Assembly: GCF_017876495.1 (NCBI RefSeq)
Contig: NZ_JAGIOB010000001.1
Location: forward strand, 930,001-994,000
Direction: 5' to 3'
Length of the DNA stretch: 64,000 nt
From: Microlunatus capsulatus
GTDB taxonomy: Bacteria > Actinomycetota > Actinomycetes > Propionibacteriales > Propionibacteriaceae
The notes below the pieces were generated by a model that did not search any database, was not told the DNA's origin, and worked only from the letters and a program-made list of their open reading frames with translations. Positions 9,821-20,854 of the stretch are shown here, piece by piece; position 1 is the stretch's first letter; each line of letters starts with the position of its first letter. Made by a program: the position numbers and the translations under genes.

Positions 9821-12010
9821 TCAGCCGACGGCGTCGAGGCGGTACAGGACGCTGTGGTCGGGGTGCACCGAGGCCGCCATCAGCCCGGCCGCGCCGAGGG
9901 CGGCGCCGCTGAGCACCGTGCCCGCGCGGGGGCCGTCGGCGTCCCACCAGGCCGGCGCGACGAGCCCGCCGGGCTCGCCGACCCCGACCGGGACCACCCG
10001 GTAGCGGCGGGCGGGGTCCAGCCCCGGGAAGCGGAGCCGGCCCAGCGAGACGACCTCGGAGCGGCCGACGGCGTGCACGCCGAAGATCGCCGCGTCCCGG
10101 TCGGGGCTGACGACGCCGTGCAGGACCACGCTCGTGTCCGGGTGGTCGACGCGGACCAGGTCACCGCCCAGCAGCAGCCGGCGGTGCTCCTTGAAGAACG
10201 CCACCCAGCCGCCCAGCTCGGCGAGCTCCTGCTCGCTGGCGCGGGCCAGGTCCCACTCGATGCCGAGGTGGCCGAAGACGGCGGTCGCGGCCCGGAACGA
10301 CAGGTCGTGCACCCGGCCGGTCGTGTGGCTGCCGCCCGAGGCGATGTGGGCGCCCATCATCTCCGGCGGGACCAGCTGCGTGGTCCAGCGGTGCATCTCC
10401 TGCCGCTCCAGGGGGTCGATGCAGTCCGAGACCCAGACGCGCTCGGTGCGCTCCAGCACGCCGAGGTCGACCCGCGCGCCACCGGAGGAGCAGGACTCGA
10501 CCTCCAGGCCCGGGTGCGCGGCCTTGAGCTCGTCGACCAGCCGGTAGAAGGCCAGCGTCTGCTCGTGCACCCCGGCCCGGCCGCTCGGCGAGGTGCCGGC
10601 GTCGACGAGGTCGCGGTTGTGGTCCCACTTGATGTAGCCGATCGCGTACTCGTCGAGGAGCGCCGACATCTGGTCGCGGACGTGGGCGTAGGCCTCGGGG
10701 ATGCCGAGGTTCAGGACCTGCTGGTTCCGCGACGGCACCGGGGTGCGGTCCCCGGTGGCCAGCACCCACTCCGGGTGGGCCCGGGCGACGTCGGAGTCGA
10801 GGTTGACCATCTCGGGCTCGAACCACAGGCCGAACTCCATCCCGAGCTCGCGCACCCGGTCCACCAGCGGGTGCAGCCCGTCCGGCCAGACGTCGGCGGA
10901 GACGACCCAGTCGCCGAGGCCCGAGGTGTCGTCGCGGCGCGAGCCGAACCAGCCGTCGTCGAGGACGTAGCGCTCGACGCCGAGGGCCGCCGCCCGCTCG
11001 GCCAGGTCCAGCAGCCGCTCGAGGTCGTGGTCGAAGTAGACGGCCTCCCAGACGTTGAGCGTGACGGGGCGCTCGGGCCCCGGGTGCTGCGGACGGGAGC
11101 GCAGGTAGCGGTGGAAGCGCCGGGCGACGGCGTCCAGCCCGGTGCCGTGCGAGCCGTAGACCCAGGGCGAGGTGTAGGTCTCCCCGGTGGCCAGCCGGAC
11201 CTCCCCGGGCAGCAGCAGCTCGCCGCCGCCCACCACCTGGTGGCCGGTGAAGACCCGCTCGGCGTAGTGGACGTGGTTGCCCGACCAGGCCGTGTGCACG
11301 CCCCAGACCTCGCCCTCGGCGAAGCCGAACCCGGGGGTGCCGACGTGCAGGACCGTGGCCGCGTCCGGTCCGGTGCGTCCCTTGCGCCCCTCGCGGAGGT
11401 GGGTGCCGACCTGCAGCGCCGTGCGCTGCGCCGTACGCTCCTTGCCCCAGCGGCCGGCCAGGTCGAGCACCTCGCGCGCGACGGCGGGCAGCGGGTAGGC
11501 CAGCACGAGGTCGTCGAGCTGGTAGACGCCCTCCCCGGTGTTGGTGAGCGACGCCCGGCTGCGGAGCAGCCCGCCCGCGGTCAGCTCCACCTGGAGGACG
11601 ACGCCGAGCCCCGCGGCGGCGTCCTCGGCCCGGACCTCGACGACCCCGGAGGAGGTCTCCGCCAGGGCGGGCTCCTGCGCGGTCCCGACGACCTCGGCGC
11701 CGTCGACGGCCAGGGCCACCACGGTGAAGCGGGGCGACCAGTCCGTGCCCGCCCGGGAGCCGCTGATGCCCGGCCGACCGGTCCAGCCGGTCCAGTGCTC
11801 GGGCAGCAGGGAGACCCGCAGCGGTCTGTCGACGAGGTTGTTGTCGACCTGCTGGTGCCCGCCCAGGGCCAGCGCGGCGGCGTCGGCGCCGCTCAGCGGG
11901 CCGAGGTCGGCGCCCCAGTGGACCAGGGCCGGCAGCCGGCCGGCGGTGACGTCGAGGACGGCGGCGGCGCCGTCACGGCGGAGGACGACGAAGGCGTGCG
12001 GCTGGGCCAC
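9821..12010 (-). CDS. Alpha-galactosidase, GH36
   Basis: Hydrolyses terminal alpha-1,6-galactosides such as melibiose and raffinose, probably in the cytosol since no signal peptide is present. The 729-aa protein has an N-terminal beta-sandwich and a TIM barrel opened by YVLDDGWFG. The nucleophile is Asp463 in IKWDHNRD and the acid/base is Asp529 in VSDCIDPLERQ; both follow the GH36 pattern. A C-terminal beta domain ends the protein. GTG 12010 is chosen because GGAAGGGG lies 5 nt upstream; an ATG 33 nt earlier has no such site. No transporter for galactosides is adjacent. Confidence 0.92.
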   Translation of the reverse strand: MAQPHAFVVLRRDGAAAVLDVTAGRLPALVHWGADLGPLSGADAAALALGGHQQVDNNLVDRPLRVSLLPEHWTGWTGRPGISGSRAGTDWSPRFTVVALAVDGAEVVGTAQEPALAETSSGVVEVRAEDAAAGLGVVLQVELTAGGLLRSRASLTNTGEGVYQLDDLVLAYPLPAVAREVLDLAGRWGKERTAQRTALQVGTHLREGRKGRTGPDAATVLHVGTPGFGFAEGEVWGVHTAWSGNHVHYAERVFTGHQVVGGGELLLPGEVRLATGETYTSPWVYGSHGTGLDAVARRFHRYLRSRPQHPGPERPVTLNVWEAVYFDHDLERLLDLAERAAALGVERYVLDDGWFGSRRDDTSGLGDWVVSADVWPDGLHPLVDRVRELGMEFGLWFEPEMVNLDSDVARAHPEWVLATGDRTPVPSRNQQVLNLGIPEAYAHVRDQMSALLDEYAIGYIKWDHNRDLVDAGTSPSGRAGVHEQTLAFYRLVDELKAAHPGLEVESCSSGGARVDLGVLERTERVWVSDCIDPLERQEMHRWTTQLVPPEMMGAHIASGGSHTTGRVHDLSFRAATAVFGHLGIEWDLARASEQELAELGGWVAFFKEHRRLLLGGDLVRVDHPDTSVVLHGVVSPDRDAAIFGVHAVGRSEVVSLGRLRFPGLDPARRYRVVPVGVGEPGGLVAPAWWDADGPRAGTVLSGAALGAAGLMAASVHPDHSVLYRLDAVG

Positions 12011-12088
12011 GGTGCCCCTTCCGGTGGAGGTGGAGACGGACACGCTACCGAGCGCGCCACCGCCGTCCCGGGACCCGGGGCGGGCGGG

Positions 12089-13225
12089 TCAGCGCGGGTC
12101 GTCGATGCCCCGCGGCAGCCGCTCGGGCGGCCAGCCCAGGTGGTGCTCGGCCATGGCGAAGGCGTAGCGGTCGGTCATCCCGGCCACGTAGGTGAGCGCC
12201 GTCCGCAGGGCGTCGTCGCCCGCCGGTCCCGGCACCGGGACGACGGTGTCGGGCAGCGCCGCCGGCTGCTCGACGTAGAACTCGACGAGGGCCCGGAGCA
12301 CGTCGACGACGGCGCGGGACTGGGCCAGCGACTCGGGCCGGACGTAGATCCGCTCGTAGTTGAAGGCGCGCAGCGCGGCCAGCGCCTCGGCCTCCGCCGC
12401 CGGCATCCCGACCTCGCCGTGCTCGGCGACCCCGCGGACGACGGCCCGGACGAAGGTGCTGAGCTGCTCGCGACGGGTCCGCCCGGCCACGTCGGCGACG
12501 GCCGCCGGCAGGTCCGCGAGGTCGACGATGCCGGCGTGCACGGCGTCCTCGAGGTCGTGGGCGCAGTAGGCGATCCGGTCGGCCCAGCTGACGATCTCGC
12601 CCTCGACGGTGCGGGGCGCCGGCCGCGACCACGAGTGGTTCCGGATCCCGTCGAGGGTCTCGGCGCAGAGGTTCTGGCCGGCGAGCACGACGTCGGCGCC
12701 CCAGGGCCCGTGGTCGTAGCCCTCGGCGAGGAACGTGTCGAAGGCGTCCTCGCTGGCGTGCCCACCGGGCCCGTGGCCGCAGTCGTGGCCGAGGGCGATG
12801 GCGTCGGCCAGGGTGACGTTGACCCCGGCGCCGCGGGCGATGGAGGTGGCGACCTGGGCGACCTCCAGGGCGTGCGTGAGCCGGGTGCGCTGGTGGTCGC
12901 TGGGGTGCACGACGACCTGGGTCTTGCCGGCCAGCCGGCGGAACGCCGCCGAGTGGACGATCCGGTCGCGGTCGCGCTCAAAGCAGGTCCGCTCCGGGTC
13001 GGGCGCCTCGGGCACCGCCCGGTGCCCCGCGCCGACGGCGAGCGTCGCCCCCGGCCGCAGCAGCTCGCGCTCGCGCTGCTCCCGCAGCTCGCGGTGGACG
13101 ACGGGCCCGGGGCCCACCTCGGCCCGCGAGCCGGCGTGCGCGCGGACGAGGTCGCCGTCGCGCTGGCCGGCCATCGTCTCGGCCCAGGCCTGCGCCCGGG
13201 CCGACGGCTCGGCCGGGTCAGCCAC
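12089..13225 (-). CDS. dgt: dGTP triphosphohydrolase-like protein (HD domain)
   Basis: A dNTP triphosphohydrolase that splits dGTP (and in this clade probably other dNTPs) into the deoxynucleoside and tripolyphosphate, controlling dNTP pools. The HD metal site is visible: RLTHALEVAQVA (His near residue 115) and LGHDCGHGPGGHASED near 146-160. FRRLAGKTQVV precedes it, as in the family. Length 378 aa agrees with the short actinobacterial form. Its GTG start overlaps the end of dusB by 8 nt (GTGGCTGA), so it is coupled to dusB and glyS upstream. Confidence 0.93.
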   Translation of the reverse strand: MADPAEPSARAQAWAETMAGQRDGDLVRAHAGSRAEVGPGPVVHRELREQRERELLRPGATLAVGAGHRAVPEAPDPERTCFERDRDRIVHSAAFRRLAGKTQVVVHPSDHQRTRLTHALEVAQVATSIARGAGVNVTLADAIALGHDCGHGPGGHASEDAFDTFLAEGYDHGPWGADVVLAGQNLCAETLDGIRNHSWSRPAPRTVEGEIVSWADRIAYCAHDLEDAVHAGIVDLADLPAAVADVAGRTRREQLSTFVRAVVRGVAEHGEVGMPAAEAEALAALRAFNYERIYVRPESLAQSRAVVDVLRALVEFYVEQPAALPDTVVPVPGPAGDDALRTALTYVAGMTDRYAFAMAEHHLGWPPERLPRGIDDPR

Positions 13226-14431
13226 CCGAGACGCCCTGCTCCGCGTCGGCCATGTCCAGGTCGACGCCGGAGGTGTCGTCCAGCCAGTGCTCGGGCAGCG
13301 CCACCTTGTCCCGGGGGCTGCCCTGGCGGCCGCGGGGGCTGCCGAGCTCGGTGACCGGGAAGGGCGCGTCGGGGTCGAGGCGGGCGAGGGCGTCGTCGAG
13401 GTCGGCGAAGGAGCTGACCAGGCCGAGGGCGCGCCGGGTGTCGCTGCCCACCGGGAACCCCTTGAGGTACCAGGCCATGTGCTTGCGCAGCTCGGTCAGC
13501 CCGTAGCGCTCGTCGCTGAGCCCGACCAGCAGCTCGGCGTGCCGGCGGACCATCGCCGCCACCTCGCCGAGCGAGGGCAGGGTGCGGGTGGCGCGGCCGG
13601 CGAAGGCGTCGGCGAGGTCGCGGAACAGCCAGGGGCGGCCGAGGCAGCCGCGGCCGATGACGACGCCGTCGGCACCGGTGCGCTCCACCATGGCGAGCGC
13701 GTCGGAGGCCTCCCAGATGTCGCCGTTGCCCAGCACCGGGATGGAGACGTGCTCCTTGAGGGCGGCGATCGTCGACCAGTCCGCCTCCCCTGCGTAGGCC
13801 TGCTGGGCGGTGCGGCCGTGCAGGGCGATGGCGGCGACGCCGCTCTCCTCCGCGATCCGGCCGGCGTCGAGGTAGGTCTGGTGGTCCCGGTCGATGCCGA
13901 TCCGGGTCTTGATCGTCACGGGAACCCCGTGCCGCCCCGCGGCCGCGACGGTGGCGTCCAAGATCATCCGCAGCCGGTCCCGCTTCCAGGGCAGGGCGGC
14001 GCCGCCGCCCTTGCGGGTCACCTTGGGCACCGGGCAGCCGAAGTTGAGGTCGACGTGGCCGACGCCGTGCTCGGTGATCAAGATCTCCGTCGCCCGGGCC
14101 ATGATCACCGGGTCGACGCCGTAGAGCTGGACCGAGCGCACCGTCTCACCCGGGTCGAACTGCAGCATCTGCAGGGTTTTCCGGTCCCGCGCGACGACGC
14201 CGCGGCTGGTGATCATCTCGCACACGTACAGCCCCGCACCCTGCTCGCGGCAGAGCTGGCGGTAGGCGGCGTTGGTGACCCCCGCCATCGGCGCCAGCAC
14301 CACCGGCGTCGGGACGGTGATCGAGCCGATCGTCAGCCCCCCGCGCCCTGAGCCCGTCGAGCGGCCGTGCCCTGAGCCCGTCGAAGGGCCTTCGACGGGC
14401 TCAGGCAGCGACGAGCGGTCCCGGACCTCGG

Positions 14432-14438
<7 letters not shown>
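13218..14438 (-). CDS. dusB: tRNA-dihydrouridine synthase with repeat-encoded N-terminus
   Basis: Reduces specific uridines in tRNA with FMN and NADPH. The Dus core starts at about residue 35 ([19 protein letters not shown]) and shows [18 protein letters not shown] with the catalytic Cys, [18 protein letters not shown], and GNGDIWEA with [11 protein letters not shown] for FMN. The first 34 residues are unusual: [12 protein letters not shown]-type sequence encoded by two copies of the dispersed repeat, read through in frame. The ATG at 14438 overlaps the glyS stop (ATGCTGA), which supports coupled translation. Without that start no ATG or GTG lies close to the conserved domain. Confidence 0.9.
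14344..14410. repeat. Dispersed repeat inside dusB 5' coding region
   Basis: Contains CCCTGAGCCCGTCGAGCGG, then CCCTGAGCCCGTCGAAGGG joined tail to tail with CCTTCGACGGGCTCAGG, a near-perfect palindrome of 16-nt arms. On the dusB strand it reads as [12 protein letters not shown]-like residues with no stop. It belongs to the family at 9072, 42870, 51311 and 63384. Confidence 0.9.
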
Positions 14439-15823
<1,385 letters not shown>

Positions 15824-15942
15824 GGCGTTGCTCCAAGCGTGCGGTGCGGGACACCACCCCCGGCTGGGATGGCGTGGACGGCCGCGTCCGCAGACGCAGA
15901 CCGACCGCCCAGCCTACCGAACGGCCGCCCCGGGACCCGGCC

Positions 15943-16263
15943 TCAGCCGGGCCGGGACGCGCCGCGGGCCCAGTTCTCCCCCACCAGCTCGGGGCTCTCG
16001 TAGGCCGACGGCTCGTCGACGGCGAGCGAGAGCAGCGGCACCACGACGCTCTTGGACTCGATCCCGCTGAGGGCGCGGCGGTAGGAGCCGACGTCGGCCC
16101 AGCGGGTGGTGATGGTCCACAGCTCCGGCTCGTCGAGGTTGCGGCCGAAGTCCAGCGACAGCAGGCCGTCGCGACGGCTCAGCACGGCGATGGCCGCCTC
16201 GGCCTGCGGGAGGAAGGTGGCCTCGGCGGCGGCGTCGACGCGGAAGCGGCTGAGCACGATCAT
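15943..16263 (-). CDS. ABM-like (antibiotic biosynthesis monooxygenase fold) small protein
   Basis: A 106-aa cytosolic protein resembling dimeric ferredoxin-like alpha/beta-barrel proteins of the ABM superfamily. Typical pieces are the first strand MIVLSRFRVD, the helix PQAEAAIAVLSRRDG, the strand LLSLDFGRNLDEPELWTITTRW and the helix VGSYRRAL. No residue set identifies a substrate, and many such proteins are not oxygenases. It is followed by glyS on the same strand after about 120 nt, probably as a separate unit, and is divergent from the gene starting at 16314. Confidence 0.7.
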   Translation of the reverse strand: MIVLSRFRVDAAAEATFLPQAEAAIAVLSRRDGLLSLDFGRNLDEPELWTITTRWADVGSYRRALSGIESKSVVVPLLSLAVDEPSAYESPELVGENWARGASRPG

Positions 16264-16313
16264 GGCCGCCAGGTTACGGCCGGTGCGCCGGATCGGCAGC
16301 GGGCGATCCCCGC

Positions 16314-17441
16314 GTGCCCGAGGATGGCCGGACCATGGTCGTCCCCGCCCGCACCCCCGCCCCGGGACCTGGTGCCGTGGACATCCCGCCGTCGCTCCCC
16401 CGCCTGCTGCTGGTGCCGGGCCTCGTCGTCGGCTGGGGCCTGCTGTGGAGCGGCGTGGAGACCGCCGGCGAGGGCTGGGCCGAGGCCGTGCCCGGGATGC
16501 TCTGGCTCGTCGGCGGCGTGGTCCTCTGTGTCGTCAGGTTCTCCCAACGGCGCCGCCCGGTGCTCGTCCTGGACGAGACCGGTGTCCGGGACCGCGACGG
16601 CCTCCTGCTGCACCGGTGGGCGGGCACGGCCCAGGTCTGGGTGGGGCCGGCGGCCGGATCCCGGGCTCCTTCGGTGTTCCGGGTGCCGTCCCTGGTGGTC
16701 TGGACCCGCAGCGGGCTCGAGTTCGGCCGGCGTGCCGGCACCGGCGCCGCGCGGGCGCTGACGTTGGCCGTCCCGACCAGCCTGGAGGCCGACGAGCTCG
16801 CGGCCGTCGTGCGACGGTGCACGTCCGCGCCGGTGCTGACCGCGTCCGAGGTCCCGCTGACGACCCTCAGCCGCCGGCTCGCCGCCGATCCCACCATCCC
16901 CCGCCCGGAGGCCGTCGACGTCCCGGCGTCGCTGGTCCGCCTGCTCCGGCCGGCGCTGTGGCGGCTGGCGCTGGGCCTGCTGGTCGCCGCGCTGCTGCTG
17001 GCTGATGCCGACCTGCCGGCCCCGGTGGCCCTGGTCAGCCTGCTGCTGCTGGTCCCCGGCGCCCGCCGGGCGCACGCGGCGGTCCGGGTGCGCGAGCGAC
17101 CCGTCCTCCGCGTCGACCGTCGCCGGGTGCTCGGGCCCGACGGGACGGAGGTGCTGGCCTGGTCCGACGTCGCCGCGCTCCGGGTCGGCGACCGCCCGCC
17201 CCGCTGGATGCCGGCGGCCCTGCGGGTGCCGGTCGTCGAGGTCGTCACCCGGCGCGGCGTCGACTTCGCGCGGCGCTCCGGCACCCCGCTGGGCGTGGCC
17301 CGACGGGTGACCGTCGCCACCCGGCTGGCCGACGACGAGCTGGCCGCGCTCCTGGCCGAGCTGGGCGGGGTCCGGGTGGAGACCGGCGCCGAGGTCAGCT
17401 GGCGCGACCTGGGCCGGGCCCTGGTCGCCGACCGGCGCTGA
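16314..17441 (+). CDS. Membrane protein with internal tandem duplication, function unknown
   Basis: A 375-aa protein made of two homologous halves. Each has one or two membrane segments (about residues 30-65 and 215-250) followed by a cytosolic beta-rich domain of about 110 residues. The two domains align well: VWTRSGLEFGRRAGTGAARALTL against VVTRRGVDFARRSGTPLGVAR, and EADELAAVVRR against ADDELAALLAE. The layout resembles bacterial membrane proteins with PH-like domains, but I cannot assign a function. An ATG at 16335 is an alternative start. Convergent with the SDR gene, with only 2 nt between them. Confidence 0.7.
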   Translation: MPEDGRTMVVPARTPAPGPGAVDIPPSLPRLLLVPGLVVGWGLLWSGVETAGEGWAEAVPGMLWLVGGVVLCVVRFSQRRRPVLVLDETGVRDRDGLLLHRWAGTAQVWVGPAAGSRAPSVFRVPSLVVWTRSGLEFGRRAGTGAARALTLAVPTSLEADELAAVVRRCTSAPVLTASEVPLTTLSRRLAADPTIPRPEAVDVPASLVRLLRPALWRLALGLLVAALLLADADLPAPVALVSLLLLVPGARRAHAAVRVRERPVLRVDRRRVLGPDGTEVLAWSDVAALRVGDRPPRWMPAALRVPVVEVVTRRGVDFARRSGTPLGVARRVTVATRLADDELAALLAELGGVRVETGAEVSWRDLGRALVADRR

Positions 17442-17443
17442 GC

Positions 17444-18358
17444 TCAGGCCAGCGCGTCGAGGGAGACCCCGGTGGCGCGCTCGACCGCCGCCCAGAGCCG
17501 CTCGCCCGTGGCGACGTCGCGGACGTGGTCGCGCGCGCGGGCCGGCGCGGGCGGGCCGACCAGCTCCTGCACCCCGCCCGGCCCCCAGTACTCGCCCCCG
17601 TGGACGCCCGCCCCCACGCACGCGTGCACGAGCGGCCAGGCCCCGGCGTCCTTGCCCTGCACCAGCAGCCGGGCCGGCCGGGCCAGGGAACGCGCGCGCG
17701 GGGAGGGCTCCACCACGCCGGGCCGCGCGGGCGTCAGGACGTCGACGGCGAAGCCCGGGTGCGCGGCCAGGGCCACGGCGTCGCGGCCGGCGGCCCGCCA
17801 CCGCCGGTCCAGGGTGAAGGCCAGCGCCGTGGTCGCGGTCTTGGAGCGGCCGTACTGGCGGAACGAGCGGAAGTCGCGCTCGGCCTGCAGGTCGTCGAGG
17901 TCCACCGGTGACCAGCGGGAGGCGATCGAGCCGACGCTCACCACCCGGGCCCCGGACCGCAGCCGGTCGGCGAGCCCCGCCACCAGCGCCAGGTGGGCGA
18001 AGGCGTTGCCGCCCATCATCAGCTCCAGCCCCTGCGCCGTCGTCGCCCGCCCGTCGGTGCTGGTGAGGCCGGCGTTGCACAGCACGGCGTCCAGCCCGAC
18101 GTCGACGGAGCGGGCGCAGGCGGCCACGCTGTCCAGGTCGGCGAGGTCGAGGCTCAGCACGTCGAGCCGGGCGTCCGGCACCCGGGCCCGGACCGCGGCG
18201 ACGGCGCGGTCCGCGCGCTCGGCGGAGCGGCAGGCCATCAGCACGCGGGCGCCGGCGGCGGCCAGCTGCTCGGTGGCGAAGTAGCCGAGACCGGCGTTGG
18301 CGCCGGTGACGAGGACGGTGCGGTCGGCGAGGTCGGGCAGCACGGGAGCGGGGGGCAC
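17444..18358 (-). CDS. Short-chain dehydrogenase/reductase (SDR)
   Basis: A 304-aa NAD(P)-dependent oxidoreductase. The Rossmann motif TGANAGLGYFATEQLA lies near residue 18, followed by ACRS, which suggests an NADP-binding Arg. LCNAGL lies near 92, the catalytic Ser in VSVGSIAS near 140, and YGRSK gives the Tyr and Lys near 168-172. The length and the GLGYF variant resemble the retinol/protochlorophyllide-reductase-like SDR group. Substrate unknown. It is divergent from the GH92 gene across a 178-nt intergenic stretch. Confidence 0.87.
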   Translation of the reverse strand: MPPAPVLPDLADRTVLVTGANAGLGYFATEQLAAAGARVLMACRSAERADRAVAAVRARVPDARLDVLSLDLADLDSVAACARSVDVGLDAVLCNAGLTSTDGRATTAQGLELMMGGNAFAHLALVAGLADRLRSGARVVSVGSIASRWSPVDLDDLQAERDFRSFRQYGRSKTATTALAFTLDRRWRAAGRDAVALAAHPGFAVDVLTPARPGVVEPSPRARSLARPARLLVQGKDAGAWPLVHACVGAGVHGGEYWGPGGVQELVGPPAPARARDHVRDVATGERLWAAVERATGVSLDALA

Positions 18359-18479
18359 CGCCCGATCATGCCCCGTCGCGGCCCGGCCGCACGGACACCG
18401 GCAGTTCTCACCCAGTTATCACCTGACCGACACGGGCGCGAAACCTGGCGTCCCTACTGTCGCAGTCCCGGCCGACGTG

Positions 18480-18491
18480 GACCACGTGGTC
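18480..18491. promoter_or_regulatory. Palindrome upstream of GH92 gene, possible operator
   Basis: GACCACGTGGTC is a perfect 12-bp palindrome 45 nt before the GH92 start, inside the 178-nt gap to the divergent SDR gene. It is flanked by GTGG and GGTG, and an overlapping weaker palindrome runs CCGACGTGG to CGTGGTCGG. No convincing -35/-10 pair could be fixed. Assignment as an operator is inference. Confidence 0.3.
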
Positions 18492-18536
18492 GGTGCTGGG
18501 CACCGGCGCAGCGCGACACGTCAGCAGGAGGTCCAG

Positions 18537-20813
18537 GTGATCGAGCACGTCGACCCGTTCCTGGGCTCCGCCGCGACCGCGCTCCCCCCGCCCACGGGCC
18601 TGGCCGCGACCTGGTGGTGGCCCAAGCCGCAGGTGGGCAACACCCACCCGGGCGCGGTGCACCCGTTCGGGATGGTGTCCGCGTGCGCCTACTCCGGCGC
18701 CTACCCGACCGGCTACGGGCAGTACGAGCTGAACACCGAGGGCGTGCCGCCGCAGCTCTTCGACCGTCTGCAGGCCTCGGGCTTCACCCACTTCCAGCAG
18801 TCCGGCACGGGCGCCATCCGCAAGTACTACAACTACCTCCGGGTGACCCCGATGCTGGAGCCGCTCGACGCGCTGGGCACCGCGTGGGAGCTGCGCGAGG
18901 AGCGGGCCGAGCCCGGCTACTACGCGGCGACCCTGTCCTCGGGCATCCGCGCCGAGCTCACCGTCGGGCCGAAGAGCGCCGTCCACCGCTACACGTTCCC
19001 GGCCCACCAGGACGCCCGGCTCGTCGTCGACCTCTCCGCCGGCGGGTTGGCCATCCCCTACGGCGCGACCGTCCCGCTCCGCGCGCACCTGGAGGCCCTC
19101 GGCCCCGGCGTCGCGCAGGCCGAGATCGTCGTCGAGGGCGCCCCGCTGGCCGTGCACCTGGAGGCCGACGTCGGCGACTGGCGCCAGCTGCTCTGGTACG
19201 ACCGCCGGCTGATGCCGGGCGGCACCCGGCTGGACTTCGACCGGATCCGGCCGACGACGCTGCGCCCGTTCGGGCTGATGTGGCGCGGCGACACCGAACC
19301 CGGCCAGGTCCTGGAGCTGCGCTTCGGCTTCTCCCTCCGGGGCGTCGAGCAGGCCCAGGCGAACCTGCTGGCCGACACCACGCCCGCCCCGGCGAGCGCG
19401 CCCTCGGCCTGCGCGACGACCACCAGCTTCGACGACCGGCACGCCGCCACCTCGGCCCGCTGGCGCCACGACCTCGGCCGGATCCGCATCGAGACGCCGT
19501 CGGCGGACCGCCAGCGGATCTTCTCTACAGCGCTCTACCACGCGCTCGTCAAGCCCTGCTTCGCGCCGGACGAGAGCCCGTTCTGGCCGACGGACGGACC
19601 CTTCGTCTTCGACCTCTGCACCCTCTGGGACATGTACCGCACGCAGCTGCCGCTGATCACGGCGCTGTTCCCCGAGCGCGCCGTCGAGCTGGCCAACGCC
19701 CTCCTCTACGTGTGCGAGGAGGAGGGGAACCTGCCCATCGGCTACCGGATGGCCAAGGGCACCGACCGGTTCTCCCGGCAGGGCAGCGCGCTGGCCCAGA
19801 CCTTCCTGGCCGACCTCAGCCAGCTGGGGCTCGAGGGCGTCGACTGGGACTGGGCGCTGGTGCACATGGACACCGACCTGCGCCGCGGCTACGGCGAGGA
19901 GTTCCTGCTCCGCGGCGTGGCCCACCCCGTCACCCACACCCTCGACCTGGCCTTCGGCTACCACTGCACCGCGCGGGTCGCCCGCCACGTCGGCGACATG
20001 GCCCTCGCCGAGCAGTGCGAGGCGCTGGCCGGCCAGTGGGTCAACGCCTTCGACCCCGCGACCGGGCTGCTCGTCGACTCCTCCTACTACGAGGGCGGCC
20101 GCTGGAACTACTCCTTCCGGGTGCTGCACGACATGGCGGCCCGGGTCGCGCTGGCCGGCGGCGAGGAGGCCTTCACCGCCCTGCTCGACGCCTTCTTCGG
20201 CTACGGCGCCGAGCCCGTCCGCCAGGTCGGCGAGCGGCCGGGCGTCGAGGAGCTGCTGGCCGGCTACGCGCTCGACCGCTTCGAGGGCCTCAACAACGAG
20301 CCGGACATGGAGGTGCCCTGGGCCTACCACTACGTCGGCCGCCCGGACCGCACCGCCGAGGTGGTGCACGCCGCCGTCCACCAGATGTTCGGCGTCGGCC
20401 GGGGCGGGCTGCCCGGCAACGACGACTCCGGCGGGCTCAGCTCCTGGTACGTCTGGGCCAGCCTGGGGCTGTTCCCCGTGGCCGGCCAGTCGCTGTACCT
20501 GCTGGGGCCGCCGTCGTTCGCCCGGTCGCGGATCCAGCTGGGCGCCGAGGAGCTCGCCGTCGAGACGACGGGCTTCGTCGAGCCCGTCGCCGGCGGCCCG
20601 GTGCAGTACGTCCAGTCCGTCACCTTCGACGGCCGCCCCGTCGAGCAGACCTGGCTGACCGCCCGCGAGCTGCACCGCGGCGGCCGGCTGGTCGTCGCGC
20701 TGGGCCCCGAGCCGTCGACCTGGGGCACCACCACCCGGCCGCCCTCGGTGTCGGGACCCGGCGCCTCCGCCCCCGGCGCCGGACCCGCCGTCCCGCGCGA
20801 CCCCGCCGGCTGA
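18537..20813 (+). CDS. GH92 family glycosidase (alpha-mannosidase-like), no signal peptide
   Basis: GH92 enzymes are calcium-dependent exo-alpha-mannosidases. This 758-aa protein has the N-terminal DPFLGS and GNTHPGAVHPFGMV, then FTHFQQSGTG near residue 85, LWDMYRTQLPL near 365, and GGLPGNDDSGGLSSWYVWASLGLFPV near 625, the most diagnostic block. A low-complexity Pro/Ala tail ends it. GTG 18537 is fixed by AGGAGG 5 nt upstream. No signal peptide is present, so it appears cytosolic, unlike most GH92 proteins. It is followed by a GT4 gene 41 nt downstream and is probably in one operon with it. Confidence 0.9.
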   Translation: MIEHVDPFLGSAATALPPPTGLAATWWWPKPQVGNTHPGAVHPFGMVSACAYSGAYPTGYGQYELNTEGVPPQLFDRLQASGFTHFQQSGTGAIRKYYNYLRVTPMLEPLDALGTAWELREERAEPGYYAATLSSGIRAELTVGPKSAVHRYTFPAHQDARLVVDLSAGGLAIPYGATVPLRAHLEALGPGVAQAEIVVEGAPLAVHLEADVGDWRQLLWYDRRLMPGGTRLDFDRIRPTTLRPFGLMWRGDTEPGQVLELRFGFSLRGVEQAQANLLADTTPAPASAPSACATTTSFDDRHAATSARWRHDLGRIRIETPSADRQRIFSTALYHALVKPCFAPDESPFWPTDGPFVFDLCTLWDMYRTQLPLITALFPERAVELANALLYVCEEEGNLPIGYRMAKGTDRFSRQGSALAQTFLADLSQLGLEGVDWDWALVHMDTDLRRGYGEEFLLRGVAHPVTHTLDLAFGYHCTARVARHVGDMALAEQCEALAGQWVNAFDPATGLLVDSSYYEGGRWNYSFRVLHDMAARVALAGGEEAFTALLDAFFGYGAEPVRQVGERPGVEELLAGYALDRFEGLNNEPDMEVPWAYHYVGRPDRTAEVVHAAVHQMFGVGRGGLPGNDDSGGLSSWYVWASLGLFPVAGQSLYLLGPPSFARSRIQLGAEELAVETTGFVEPVAGGPVQYVQSVTFDGRPVEQTWLTARELHRGGRLVVALGPEPSTWGTTTRPPSVSGPGASAPGAGPAVPRDPAG

Positions 20814-20854
20814 CCACCCCCGGTCCCCGGCCCCCCGTCCAGAAAGGCCGTCGC

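Noticed and set aside
9464-13354. A 1296-codon open frame on the plus strand, and similar long antisense frames (for example 18408-20675 minus)
   Set aside because: They are shadows of GH36-dgt and GH92 on the other strand. Their translations are low-complexity (G, R, A, D, V) with no domain, as expected opposite GC-rich genes.
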